A stretch of DNA of 35,170 nucleotides from a bacterium (GTDB lineage: Bacteria > 4484-113 > JAGGVC01), in NCBI GenBank assembly GCA_039961635.1, contig JABRWB010000060.1, positions 1-35,170 on the forward strand, written 5' to 3'. Below the pieces are notes generated by a model. That model saw nothing but the letters and a program-made list of their open reading frames with translations. It was not told where the DNA came from and did not search any database. Positions 8,033 through 16,339 of the stretch are shown piece by piece. The position numbers were made by a program, and so were the translations under genes. Position 1 is the stretch's first letter. Each line of letters begins with the position of its first letter.

Positions 8033-8058
8033 GGCGTTCGAAACCGGCAAATTTGACC

Positions 8059-8076
8059 GACGGATCTTCATCCGTC
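8059..8076 (-). terminator. Hairpin over the glycosyltransferase stop codon
   Basis: GACGGAT (8059-8065) and ATCCGTC (8070-8076) form a perfect 7-bp stem around a 4-nt loop. The hairpin spans the stop codon of the minus-strand gene. The following minus-strand sequence has only a short T stretch, so termination would be weak. Confidence 0.35.
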
Positions 8077-9372
8077 CAGTGATGCTGCGAACTCGTCAAT
8101 GAACAGCTCGCCGATCCTTTTGAAATCGAATTGCCTTCTGAAGCCTGCCTGTATATCCCGCTGTCTGTTTTCGTAGCCGCGTCTTTCGCCTTCTCCCATG
8201 CCCAGAATGCCGATCATTTTGGCCGCCAGTTCCCTATAGTCGCCCGGCGTCGCGTACTCGAATGGCGGCGGTGGAGTACCCGTCCAGTGCTGTGAAAGTA
8301 TCGGCGTATCGAACGACAGCGCGCTGATGAGTGAACTTCTTTTTGTTGTGAATCCATCGCGGAACGTGTAAACCTGCAGCGCGCATTTTTCGGCGATAAA
8401 CTTCAAAGCTGCAGCACTGTGCGAACCCGCGAACAGAACCTGCCTGCCGAGCCCCAATTTTTCGACGTGCCATTCGAAAATTCGCTGATGCCGACCCGAT
8501 CCGGTTGAGGTTGCAATCACCAGCTTAACTTCGGGAATTTCCCTTTTCACCAAGTCCAGCGCCGCAAGAAGAACGTATGGATCCTTCGAGGGAACAATCC
8601 GTCCGTATGTAAACATCGCAAAACGGTTGCGCTGGGGCCATTCCAAAACTTCCAGGAGCGCTTCCCTTTCGCGCGCTTGGGCAGGCAGCACCTGTTTCAT
8701 TTCCGCCGTTTCCGATTCGAGCAATGCGGCGAGCTTCGCTTTATTCCCGGCAGCCGATTCGACCGCCGCCTTCAACCGCGAATAACTTTCGCCGTCGATC
8801 TCCTCCGAAAAAACATCTCCCGCCGGAATTATTCTTGGATATTTGCCCGTTGCTCCTGCAATCGCCTCGGCCTCTTCGCGGCACGGCGAAATCAAAACGC
8901 TCGCGGCGCGAGCTAGCCTCCTCACCGCCGCCTTGCGCGCCGGATGGGCATCGCGGTATTCGTGCAAGACCGCGAAAACGGGAGGCTTCCTGCCGATTCG
9001 AGCCGACAAACTACGGATTATCCCGTCAAAAAACGGAATGCCAAGCGACCAGCCGTACCCTTTGCTGGGATACTGCACGAGCACCACGTCCGGATTGGAT
9101 TTCGCTCCCAGCTCAGCGAGCTTGGAGCGCAATCCAAACCCGAATCCGCGGCCGCCTGCTACGAAAAGGCCGTCGCCTAAATCCGCGAAATCGGCACATT
9201 CCGAGTCCGCCGAAAGTGAATGGCGCCGCGCGACCTCGGCGGAATCAGTCGCGGTGATTGTGAACACTTCGTTTTTGCCGATGCGCGCGATGGCCCGGGC
9301 GAGATGAAAGGAATAGTCTCCGACCCCGCATTTGCCGTCGCCGAAACTACCTGTGAACTGAAGAATACGCAC
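8068..9372 (-). CDS. Glycosyltransferase, GT4-like (GT-B fold)
   Basis: The 434-residue protein has the two Rossmann halves of a GT-B glycosyltransferase. The N-terminal half begins RILQFTGSFGDGKCGVGDYS, with the glycine-rich acceptor loop of GT4 enzymes. The C-terminal half has FTYGRIVPSKDPYVLLAAL and VLFAGSHSAAALKFIAEKCAL, followed by DGFTTKRSSLISALSFDTPI, where family members bind the nucleotide sugar. The usual E-x7-E pair is not evident. No membrane segment is seen. The GTG at 9372 is preferred to the longer frame (to 9396) because a TATAAT box ends 6 nt before it. Sugar and acceptor cannot be told; surface polysaccharide or glycoprotein synthesis is likely. Confidence 0.8.
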   Translation of the reverse strand: MRILQFTGSFGDGKCGVGDYSFHLARAIARIGKNEVFTITATDSAEVARRHSLSADSECADFADLGDGLFVAGGRGFGFGLRSKLAELGAKSNPDVVLVQYPSKGYGWSLGIPFFDGIIRSLSARIGRKPPVFAVLHEYRDAHPARKAAVRRLARAASVLISPCREEAEAIAGATGKYPRIIPAGDVFSEEIDGESYSRLKAAVESAAGNKAKLAALLESETAEMKQVLPAQAREREALLEVLEWPQRNRFAMFTYGRIVPSKDPYVLLAALDLVKREIPEVKLVIATSTGSGRHQRIFEWHVEKLGLGRQVLFAGSHSAAALKFIAEKCALQVYTFRDGFTTKRSSLISALSFDTPILSQHWTGTPPPPFEYATPGDYRELAAKMIGILGMGEGERRGYENRQRDIQAGFRRQFDFKRIGELFIDEFAASLDG

Positions 9373-9378
9373 GGCGAG

Positions 9379-9410
9379 ATTATAAACGCGGCACACACCC
9401 CGATTGTTAA
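9379..9410 (-). promoter_or_regulatory. Promoter of the glycosyltransferase gene
   Basis: Minus-strand TATAAT (9384-9379) ends 6 nt before the GTG at 9372, predicting a leaderless mRNA. A possible -35 TTAACA (9410-9405) is 20 bp away, longer than ideal, and overlaps the -35 of the divergent gene. Confidence 0.6.
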
Positions 9411-9432
9411 CGATGCTGCGTTAGGTTACAAT
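9404..9432 (+). promoter_or_regulatory. Promoter of the zinc-ribbon membrane protein pair
   Basis: TTGTTA (9404-9409), a 17-bp spacer and TACAAT (9427-9432). The predicted start site is about 4 nt before the ATG at 9444. Its -35 box overlaps that of the divergent glycosyltransferase promoter, so the two may compete for polymerase. Confidence 0.65.
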
Positions 9433-9443
9433 ATTTGCGCCTT

Positions 9444-10931
9444 ATGGAATCCCGGCAAAATTCGCGCGAACGGCCCCTAGCGACGAAATGTCCCAGCTGC
9501 GGTTATCCGAACCGGACAGATAGCCGGTACTGCCGCCGCTGCGGCGCGGATATGAGCATGCCGGGCAAGCCCCGCGCAAGGCACAGAAAGCCGTCCGCAA
9601 CGGTCTTTCCGGCAACGATGCGCCTGGGCGGGATTGCGGGTATCGCGGCGTTGGCTCTAATAGGAAGTTTCGTGCTCGTCGCTCTTCTTTACACTCCCAT
9701 AATTCCAAGCGCATACATTTATCTTCCACTTGTTCCGATTGTTGTATTGGCGGTTTCGGCGTTATATCTTGCCTGGGTGCCGCCGGTACTTGACGCTTTG
9801 GGGCCGCTGGGGCATTTGCTTCTTCAACGAAACATCCATATGGGCTGGGCTCAAGCTGCCATGGCCGCGCTTGGCTGGGCCACAATGCCGTTTTGGGCGC
9901 GGTCCGCAGCCGCCGAAACCGAAAGTATCGGCGCCGTGCTTTCGGTGCTTATGCCAATCACAATTTGGCTAACGTTGGCCGCGGCTTATGGATTCGTTGT
10001 GAGGTACGTATTTGACGATCCCGGCTTTCCCGGATTTGTGGAGGATCCGATGCAATACCGCCGGGGCGTCAGCAGGGTTGCGTTCCTCGGCGTCGCGGGC
10101 GCGGTGATTGCAATTTTGGCTACGCTCATGGGGCATGCCGAAAAAACCGGCGCATCCGATTTGGCACGGGCGGCTATGTGGCCGGCGGTCGTCCTTTTCG
10201 CCGTCGCGGTACTCGCGTCCTTTTTTCACATTCCGGCGATTCTTGCAATTCTTGCGCGAGCCGCCCTGGAACGCACGCTCGGCAGCGAGGGAGTATTCTT
10301 TTTGGGCGAGCCGCTGAAGCGCGGCCAGTTTATTATCCAAAACGCGTACGCGCATGTCCCCGCGGACAAACGGGAAACGAAAGCGTCGGAAGACCGCGGG
10401 GCGTTTCGCAACCGGATAAGGGAAAAGCTGTCAGGAATAGAAAAAATCGAGGTGTCCCTCGCCAAAATTCCCGTGCCGGGCAAGCTTAACATACGTACCG
10501 GCGAGAAGGAAGTTCACAAATACATTCAAGTTACCTATCCGGTGCACACGGGCGTATTGAAGGCGTTCGTATCGTTCCGCCTGTTCGGGGAACATCTGGT
10601 GATCGGCAATTCTTTGTACTTTCTGGGCGAGCCCAGCCCGCGCGCGATGCAGGCCAACGCAACCGCGATCCTGTTGCTGAATTTGTCGCACGCCTTTTCG
10701 TCCCGCTCCGGGAACTTGCGCAGGAATACCGGCTCGGACGACTCCTCGCTCCCAATCGAGCCGGCACTCAAAATCGCGTCCGAGATGGACAGGCTGGCGC
10801 GCGCGCCGCGCGACGAGATTGTGGACGAGGCCGCCGGCGTCATTTGGCTGGGGCTTACCGAACTTATCGCCGAAGCGGGAAAACAAGCGGCGAACCGTTT
10901 ATACGCGACAGAGGGGGTGGATCATCAGTGA
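9444..10931 (+). CDS. Zinc-ribbon multi-pass membrane protein, function unknown
   Basis: The 495-residue protein opens with a zinc ribbon made of two CxxC knuckles (CPSCGYPNRTDSRYCRRCG, about residues 16-34). About five or six hydrophobic segments follow between residues 50 and 290. The C-terminal ~200-residue soluble domain is probably cytoplasmic (KLSGIEKIEVSLAKIPVPG ... LKAFVSFRLFGEHLVIGNSLYF). I recognise no enzyme motif. The ATG at 9444 is chosen over a TTG at 9435 because the -10 box ends at 9432. The next gene overlaps its stop by 4 nt (GTGA) and has the same type of zinc ribbon, so the two products probably act together at the membrane. Confidence 0.75.
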   Translation: MESRQNSRERPLATKCPSCGYPNRTDSRYCRRCGADMSMPGKPRARHRKPSATVFPATMRLGGIAGIAALALIGSFVLVALLYTPIIPSAYIYLPLVPIVVLAVSALYLAWVPPVLDALGPLGHLLLQRNIHMGWAQAAMAALGWATMPFWARSAAAETESIGAVLSVLMPITIWLTLAAAYGFVVRYVFDDPGFPGFVEDPMQYRRGVSRVAFLGVAGAVIAILATLMGHAEKTGASDLARAAMWPAVVLFAVAVLASFFHIPAILAILARAALERTLGSEGVFFLGEPLKRGQFIIQNAYAHVPADKRETKASEDRGAFRNRIREKLSGIEKIEVSLAKIPVPGKLNIRTGEKEVHKYIQVTYPVHTGVLKAFVSFRLFGEHLVIGNSLYFLGEPSPRAMQANATAILLLNLSHAFSSRSGNLRRNTGSDDSSLPIEPALKIASEMDRLARAPRDEIVDEAAGVIWLGLTELIAEAGKQAANRLYATEGVDHQ

Positions 10932-12199
10932 GGTGCGGCTCCTGCGGACACGACAACTTAAGCGACGCGAGGTTCTGCGATGGCTGCGGCGCTCCCTTGG
11001 TGGCAGGGGTGCAACCGCCCGGAACTTATCCATGGGTTTTCGTTGTCTCCGTCGCCATCGCCGCGGGGCTTTTCGCGCTTTTCTTTCTCGCATTGAACAG
11101 AAGGGCGGAAAATGTCGAAGAAGAAACCCCGCGTAAAGGCATCACCGGCACGCCTGCACCGATAAAGCCCAGGCCGGCAATGATCTCGTCAGATGAATAT
11201 CTCGCCCAAATCGAAGGATTTGCCCCGCTCACGGTCAAGCTACATCCAATCGGCCCGGAACACTCTTCCGAAATTGGAAATCTGACTTTCCAGTGGGAAT
11301 TCGAGGAGGGCAAACTCCAAACAAAAACCGGCTCGGGCGGCCGCGCGACTTACACATACGCAAGACCGGGGATTTTTCATCCAAAACTGCGGGTTTCGGA
11401 CGCCGCCGGCGAAATCGCGCGCCAAGTGTGGGAGGTATGCGTCCTTCCGCAGGACAAGGCGCAGGTTATTGACAATTGGCAGGGCGCGCAACGCGATTCC
11501 GCTTCCAACCTCGATAGGGCAAAGGTGTATTTTTCAATCGGAGCGGATATGCAGGGCATTTACTACTCATTGCGGTCGTTCCTGGCGGATAAAAACAACC
11601 TTGAAGCGATATCCGCGCTTTCGGACAAACTCGGGGAAATGTCGGCTTTCGCCGAGTACGAGCATTTTTTCCTGGCCCAAGGCGCCGCGCTGGAAGGCCC
11701 CGAAAGCGGTTTCGCTCAAACGCTGGATGAAAAGATCAGCGGTTGGACTTCTGCGAGGGACAATGCGAAGGCCGAATTGAACAGAGCGGAATACAGGTCC
11801 TCCACTGCGGTGTCGGCGCTTCTTAAGGCGCTCTCGGCTTTGCACGATTACGAGGGCGCGCTTACCGCGCTGGCTGACAGCGGTTTGATGGACCAAAGCG
11901 CGCGTGATGCCGCATGGTATTCGCTGAACATAGGCAAGCCGAAAGATGCCCTTGTATATGCGGACAAACAGCTGAAAGCAACCCCCAACGACCTTTATGC
12001 ACTGGAAAACAAGATGCTGGCCGAAGCAATCAGCGGCGATTTGGATGTTGCAAGGATGACCTTCGGGAGTTATTCCCTTTTGAATCCTCCCCGGGGACAC
12101 GTCATTCAAACCGCGCTGGACATGGCCGTTTTTTCGGCGAAAGGGCTTGACTCCGATTTCACCTGGGAAATCCTGGACGGACTTAGGACGTTCATTTGA
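10928..12199 (+). CDS. Zinc-ribbon/PKD-like/TPR-like membrane protein, function unknown
   Basis: The 423-residue protein has an N-terminal zinc ribbon (CGSCGHDNLSDARFCDGCG, residues 3-21) and one membrane helix (about 35-56, WVFVVSVAIAAGLFALFFLAL). A PKD-like beta domain follows (about 90-175; FQWEFEEGK and ATYTYARPGIFHPKLRVSD are typical strands). The C-terminal half is alpha-helical with TPR-like repeats. The ribbon should lie in the cytoplasm and the PKD and helical parts outside. The GTG at 10928 overlaps the upstream stop and has a GAGGGGGTGG ribosome site. No known function is recognised. Confidence 0.75.
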   Translation: MRCGSCGHDNLSDARFCDGCGAPLVAGVQPPGTYPWVFVVSVAIAAGLFALFFLALNRRAENVEEETPRKGITGTPAPIKPRPAMISSDEYLAQIEGFAPLTVKLHPIGPEHSSEIGNLTFQWEFEEGKLQTKTGSGGRATYTYARPGIFHPKLRVSDAAGEIARQVWEVCVLPQDKAQVIDNWQGAQRDSASNLDRAKVYFSIGADMQGIYYSLRSFLADKNNLEAISALSDKLGEMSAFAEYEHFFLAQGAALEGPESGFAQTLDEKISGWTSARDNAKAELNRAEYRSSTAVSALLKALSALHDYEGALTALADSGLMDQSARDAAWYSLNIGKPKDALVYADKQLKATPNDLYALENKMLAEAISGDLDVARMTFGSYSLLNPPRGHVIQTALDMAVFSAKGLDSDFTWEILDGLRTFI

Positions 12200-12214
12200 A
12201 CGAACGGAATTTTC

Positions 12215-13501
12215 CTAGGCCCGGTCACCGCCGCCGCGTTCCACCGTTTCGGCGAGTTCCTCCAGCCATTCCTTATGCTCCGCCTCTTTAATGCCGGTGT
12301 GCCCTATGATGATGCTTATAAACAGCAATCCCGCAGCAAAGTAATAAGGCCAGTGATGGCTGCCTCGCGCCGGTGCAAGCTCGAAAAGCACCCCGCCTGC
12401 AATGGGGCCGAGAATCCTGCCCATAGCTTCCATCGAATCGTAAAGACCCAACGCCCCGCCCTGCCCGACGGTGGTTCCTTTGCTTATCGCGGCGGTCAGG
12501 CTCGGAAACAAAAGCCCCTGCGATGCGCCGACGAACGCCGAAAAAACGCCGAACCAGAATGGATTGGGCGAGAAAGTAAGAAGCAGGTAAGACAGGGCAA
12601 GCAGCGGCACGCCGAGCTTTATCACGAAAGGCTCGCCGAACCTGTTGATCATTTTGCCCGTTACAACGCCCTGTACGAACGCTCCGGCGAATCCGAACAG
12701 AGCGAATACATATCCGACGTGGCGGGCGTCGAGTCCGAATTCCTCGAATGCGAACAAGGTGTATGTGGAGGTGAGGCAGGCGAAGCTGACGCTCACGAGA
12801 AGCGCGAAGATGAAATAGTGTCTTAAATGGCTGCCGAATGCGGCGGCGACGCGTTCAAGCGGCCCGAGGCGCGCCGGCGATTCGGATATCTTGCTTTTGT
12901 CCTCCTTCAAAAATGCCAACGCCAAAAAGAGGTTTAAAAGCCCGAGCACAGCTGCGACCAAAAACGGAAACCGCAGATGCGAAACGAAGATATTCCCCAA
13001 GGGAAATACCATCGTATAGCCAGATAGAAATCCTCCCAGCGCCGGGCCGAAGACGATGCCCAGCCCCATGCTTCCCCCTATCATCCCAATCGCGGGGCCG
13101 CGCTGCTTCGAGTTCGTAAGGTCAGCCGCGTATGCGAACACCGCGGGAAGCGCGGCCGAAGTCAAAAAGCCCCCTATCACGCGCGCGATATAAAGGTGCC
13201 AGATGTTCTGTGAAAGCGCGATCAGAATGAACGTGAGCATGATCCCGGCGATGCCGATCATGATCGCCGGTTTGCGTCCGTGCTTGTCGCTCCAAATCCC
13301 CCAGAACGGCGCGCAGAAAAAATGCACGATGCTGTAAAGGGAGAAGATGAAACCGAGATCGCGCGCCGTCCCGTGAAGCTCCTGCGTGATGAAAAGCGGA
13401 AGGATTGGAAAAAGGATGGAGAAACCCACCATCACCATGAACATGGTGAAGGCGAGTATTGACAACCTGATCAGCACGTCTTTTGAAAATCTTTCGGACA
13501 C
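12215..13501 (-). CDS. MFS transporter (DHA1-like)
   Basis: The 428-residue protein is hydrophobic throughout, with about 12 membrane helices in two halves. The loop 2-3 signature GIWSDKHGRKP (motif A) is intact, and GPALGGFLSGY matches the motif C region of drug:proton antiporters. The substrate cannot be deduced; efflux of drugs or metabolites is most likely. The frame stays open to 13717, but the GTG at 13501 has a GAGGAA ribosome site 6 nt before it and sits just before the first helix. Starts further upstream (ATG 13582) add an Arg/Gly/Ala-rich stretch unlike MFS proteins. It is divergent from the DUF2344-type gene. Confidence 0.85.
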   Translation of the reverse strand: MSERFSKDVLIRLSILAFTMFMVMVGFSILFPILPLFITQELHGTARDLGFIFSLYSIVHFFCAPFWGIWSDKHGRKPAIMIGIAGIMLTFILIALSQNIWHLYIARVIGGFLTSAALPAVFAYAADLTNSKQRGPAIGMIGGSMGLGIVFGPALGGFLSGYTMVFPLGNIFVSHLRFPFLVAAVLGLLNLFLALAFLKEDKSKISESPARLGPLERVAAAFGSHLRHYFIFALLVSVSFACLTSTYTLFAFEEFGLDARHVGYVFALFGFAGAFVQGVVTGKMINRFGEPFVIKLGVPLLALSYLLLTFSPNPFWFGVFSAFVGASQGLLFPSLTAAISKGTTVGQGGALGLYDSMEAMGRILGPIAGGVLFELAPARGSHHWPYYFAAGLLFISIIIGHTGIKEAEHKEWLEELAETVERGGGDRA

Positions 13502-13514
13502 GCGGTTTCCTCGC

Positions 13515-13528
13515 CACGCCGCGGCGTG
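13515..13528. promoter_or_regulatory. Perfect 14-bp palindrome before the MFS gene
   Basis: CACGCCGCGGCGTG reads the same on both strands. It lies 14 nt upstream of the MFS start and is flanked by an A7 run. It could be an operator for the transporter gene, but a GC-rich palindrome can also arise by chance. Confidence 0.3.
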
Positions 13529-13581
13529 AAAAAAATGCCTCGGGGCTCCGGCGCGTCCGGCCCTGGGCTCCTTGGGCGGCA

Positions 13582-13587
13582 TATAAT
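13582..13587 (+). promoter_or_regulatory. -10 box of the DUF2344-type gene
   Basis: A perfect TATAAT ends 10 nt before the ATG at 13598, so the leader would be about 3 nt. No good -35 is seen. On the minus strand the overlapping TATTAT (13588-13583) could be the -10 box of the divergent MFS gene. Confidence 0.55.
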
Positions 13588-13597
13588 AGCACCGGCA

Positions 13598-14455
13598 ATG
13601 ATCGCCCGCCTTGTCTATTCCGCAATCGGTCCGTACAGATGGGCGTCGCACCTCAACGTCGCCGCGGAAATCGAAAGGTGGATCCGCCGCGCCGGATTGG
13701 CTTTGGAGTATTCGCAAGGTTTCAACCCGCGTCCAAAGATTTCCTTCGGGCCGGCCAAACCGGTTGGAATGTCTGGTTACCGGGAAATTGCCGATATTTC
13801 GCTTGTTTCAACAGACCCAACGCCGGATGTCAAATTCGATCAGGAATTTCCGGGCGCGAAAAACGGGAGTTTCGATCCTCAATCGCTCCGGTTCCTGTTT
13901 TCGGGGGAAATTGCGGAGGAAAACGGGGTAATGGAACGCGCGCGCGATTGGATGGAGGCGGGCGCGCCGAATTGGTGGATGGAAACCGTCCAAAATATCG
14001 AACCGAGGAATTTGGAGAAGGACGCGGTTTCGCTTGGAGGGATTTGGACAAGAATGGCGGAAAGGCGCGCGCCCCATATCACCCCGATTGGCTTGCGTCT
14101 GCTTGAAAACGGCGAAGGCACCTTATCGAAAATCGTCAGCTCCTCGCTGGTTTTCGCGAAATTCGAATTCGAAAACCAACATTCGCGCGCGCTGGCAGCG
14201 GAATTTTTATGCGGTCGGTCCTGGATCGTCGAAGCCGGAGCGTCGCGTGCTTTCAAAGATGTCCGGCCGTACGCTGAATCGCTGCATGTTTCCGAATCGC
14301 AGGAAGCACTTTCCGTTTTCCTTCGGGCCAAATCGTCCGCGTCCGAGTCGCTGCCTTTCGTGAGAGTAGCGGACAAGGTAGCCGAACTTGGCGGCATCAC
14401 AGCGGAATGCGCGCGCGTTCTGTTTCTGGATGCAAAAGGAGCTCCGGTCGGTTAG
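13598..14455 (+). CDS. DUF2344/TIGR03936-type protein (radical SAM-linked family)
   Basis: The N-terminal ~70 residues match the family that accompanies or is fused to a TIGR03960-type radical SAM protein: RLVYSAIGPYRWASHLNV, IRRAGLALEYSQGFNPRPKI and SFGPAKPVGMSGYREIADI. The family's exact reaction is not established to my knowledge. The frame is open upstream to 13526, but the ATG at 13598 is chosen because the family begins with this Met-hydrophobic-Arg strand and a TATAAT box sits 10 nt before it. The 285-residue length suits a stand-alone member. No radical SAM gene lies next to it. Its stop overlaps that of the convergent gene (TTAG, 14452-14455). Confidence 0.75.
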   Translation: MIARLVYSAIGPYRWASHLNVAAEIERWIRRAGLALEYSQGFNPRPKISFGPAKPVGMSGYREIADISLVSTDPTPDVKFDQEFPGAKNGSFDPQSLRFLFSGEIAEENGVMERARDWMEAGAPNWWMETVQNIEPRNLEKDAVSLGGIWTRMAERRAPHITPIGLRLLENGEGTLSKIVSSSLVFAKFEFENQHSRALAAEFLCGRSWIVEAGASRAFKDVRPYAESLHVSESQEALSVFLRAKSSASESLPFVRVADKVAELGGITAECARVLFLDAKGAPVG

Positions 14456-15513
14456 CCTTCCGCTCCGCCCGCGGCGGAAGCCGATGCACCAAGGTCGTAT
14501 ACCTGCAGATTGTCGGCGATTACGTCAATCACTTCTTCGGTTTCCTCCGGCAAGCCTGCAGGAATCAAAAACTCGAAAAACACCGACCTGTCAGGGCGCG
14601 AGTGAATGTATGTCTTGCTTTTGATTTGCACGCCGTTTTGGATGTGCGCCATCTCCAGCCGCTCAACTGCGCCGTAAGGAGCCAATAGCGACGCACGCGC
14701 CACCCGAGTCCCGCCACGCGCCCGCGCTATCAACCGTTCAATTTCGTCCATCATCAAAGAGGACGTCGCGGCAGAGCCGGGAAGAACCTGTATATTCAGC
14801 ACCGCGTGCCTTCCTTCGATTTCGCCCGGCAATTCGACAAGCACCGACCATGGCTCTTTCGATTCGTCAAAACCCCAGACCGAATCCCTCGGGACAGCAA
14901 CTCCAATTCCGTGCCCTGGATGGATGAACGCGATCGCGGGGATTTCCCGTCCGCCGGCGCGTATTGGAAACGTCGCTCCTATAAACCCGCCGTAAGCGTC
15001 AATCGTTCCCTCGGAAGGACGCGGCGGCACTGCAAATCCGCGCCTATCGAAATACTCGAAGCTGCCCGCAACCCTTTCAAATAGCGGGCGCACGCCTTCC
15101 CAAGAGCCGGGGGGACCCAGGCACTGAAGAATGAAGCATTGTCCCTCGATTGCGTAAAAGTAAATCGCTCCTTCAGCGGTCAGCGCGGATTGCCGGTAAA
15201 GCACGCGTATGAAATGCGGCTTGGATTCGAGTTCGAGCGCATGGCCGTAATCGAGCACGTCAACGTCTTCGTCCCGCTCGTATGCAGCCAGGTGGTCATT
15301 GAATATCCCTTCCTGCGGTTTTTCATTCGCTGGATAAACGGTGAGCACAAAGCTGACAAGCGCGCCGAAATCGGCCGGCGACGACCAGATTCTATTTTGA
15401 AGCGCTCCGGGCGTTTTATCCGGATCGTCGCGCACGACCCAGCCGGCCGGCATTTTGATTTTGTACCGGCAGTCGGGGCAAAGGACATCTTCCAACACAA
15501 CTTTTTCCAGCAA
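14452..15513 (-). CDS. Hypothetical protein with N-terminal CxxC
   Basis: I do not recognise a family. The 353-residue protein begins with one CPDC knuckle (about residues 12-15), half of a zinc ribbon. Mixed alpha/beta sequence follows, rich in aromatic residues, with no signal peptide or membrane helix. Two similar-sized parts (about 25-185 and 190-345) hint at a repeated fold. The start is uncertain. TTG at 15513 is chosen because AGGAG lies 6 nt before it; no ATG or GTG in this frame lies between the end of the upstream gene and the CPDC motif in a better context. It lies 67 nt after the Lon-N-domain gene. A weak -10 (GATAAT, 15552-15547) may give it its own promoter. Confidence 0.6.
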   Translation of the reverse strand: MLEKVVLEDVLCPDCRYKIKMPAGWVVRDDPDKTPGALQNRIWSSPADFGALVSFVLTVYPANEKPQEGIFNDHLAAYERDEDVDVLDYGHALELESKPHFIRVLYRQSALTAEGAIYFYAIEGQCFILQCLGPPGSWEGVRPLFERVAGSFEYFDRRGFAVPPRPSEGTIDAYGGFIGATFPIRAGGREIPAIAFIHPGHGIGVAVPRDSVWGFDESKEPWSVLVELPGEIEGRHAVLNIQVLPGSAATSSLMMDEIERLIARARGGTRVARASLLAPYGAVERLEMAHIQNGVQIKSKTYIHSRPDRSVFFEFLIPAGLPEETEEVIDVIADNLQVYDLGASASAAGGAEG

Positions 15514-15580
15514 TCGGCTCTCCTGGAATGTTTTGGGGACATCTAGATTATCGGATTGCGCCGGCAGGGCTTGAAATAAC

Positions 15581-16288
15581 TCAGTTGAGCATAAGCTTGT
15601 CCCTGGAAGGCGCGAGATGGCCCAGCTTTTCAAGCAAGCGCGTGTAAACCACAATGTCTTGCAGCACCGGCACGACGCGCCTGTACCTTTCCACGACCGA
15701 ATCCAGTTCCAGCCAACGCTGCTTGGTGTCCAATGACGCCGTCGCGACCGAGCAGAAAGCGTTGATCAAACTGTGGTACTGAAACAGCAGCGCGCCTCCG
15801 GAATGCGGGATGTGGTATTCGCCTATGTCGAACACGCCGCTTTTGGAAATCATCTCGACCAGCCGCGAGAGCTGCGCGTGGATTACCGGGTCTTCCGGGG
15901 AAGGCAGCGCTTCCGGGTAAAGATTCACCTTCGAGGTCAAGTAATCTCCCAGCACAGGGCTCTCGAACATGAAAAAGCGTTCAACTCCGGCCAAAATAAC
16001 GTTGGAATCGCCGGTATCCACCGTTTCCAAAAATGCGATGCGGCCGATCGTTCCCACCTTGTGCACATTGACTTGGCCCGATTCGGTGCGCGACGAATAC
16101 ACAATGCCGATTAGCTTTTCACCCAGCAGCGAATCCCTTAGCATGAGCTTGTAGCGCGGCTCGAAAATCCGCAGGGGAAGCAGGGTCTTGGGGAAAAACA
16201 CGGTTCCGCCGAGCGGAAATATCGGAATGACGCCGGAGAAAGCCCCAGGCAACTCGAAATGTTTCGATTCGATATTCACGACGGTCAC
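15581..16288 (-). CDS. Lon N-terminal (substrate-binding) domain protein
   Basis: The product matches the LON substrate-binding domain without the AAA+ and protease parts: IPIFPLGGTVFFPKTLLPLRIFEPRY (about residues 22-47) is the family signature, and GTIGRI and LAGVERF follow. Stand-alone LON-domain proteins are common in bacteria; their role is unknown, perhaps binding unfolded or partner proteins. Length is about 235 residues, usual for the family. The start is not certain: GTG 16288 is used, GTG 16279 and TTG 16306 are possible, and the promoter at 16339-16311 excludes longer forms. It is divergent from the LptF/G gene. Confidence 0.82.
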   Translation of the reverse strand: MTVVNIESKHFELPGAFSGVIPIFPLGGTVFFPKTLLPLRIFEPRYKLMLRDSLLGEKLIGIVYSSRTESGQVNVHKVGTIGRIAFLETVDTGDSNVILAGVERFFMFESPVLGDYLTSKVNLYPEALPSPEDPVIHAQLSRLVEMISKSGVFDIGEYHIPHSGGALLFQYHSLINAFCSVATASLDTKQRWLELDSVVERYRRVVPVLQDIVVYTRLLEKLGHLAPSRDKLMLN

Positions 16289-16310
16289 CGACGGCCCGGC
16301 CGTCAAGCAA

Positions 16311-16339
16311 AGGTTACCAAACATTCGCGGCGGTTGCAA
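16311..16339 (-). promoter_or_regulatory. Promoter of the Lon-N-domain gene, sharing a -35 box
   Basis: Minus-strand TTGCAA (16339-16334), a 17-bp spacer and TAACCT (16316-16311) preceded by TGG (extended -10). The self-complementary TTGCAA is also the -35 of the divergent permease promoter. Confidence 0.5.

Noticed and set aside
13580-13717. Upstream starts for the MFS gene (ATG 13582 and beyond)
   Set aside because: They add Arg/Gly/Ala-rich sequence and would overlap the divergent gene; GTG 13501 has a ribosome site and leads straight into the first helix.
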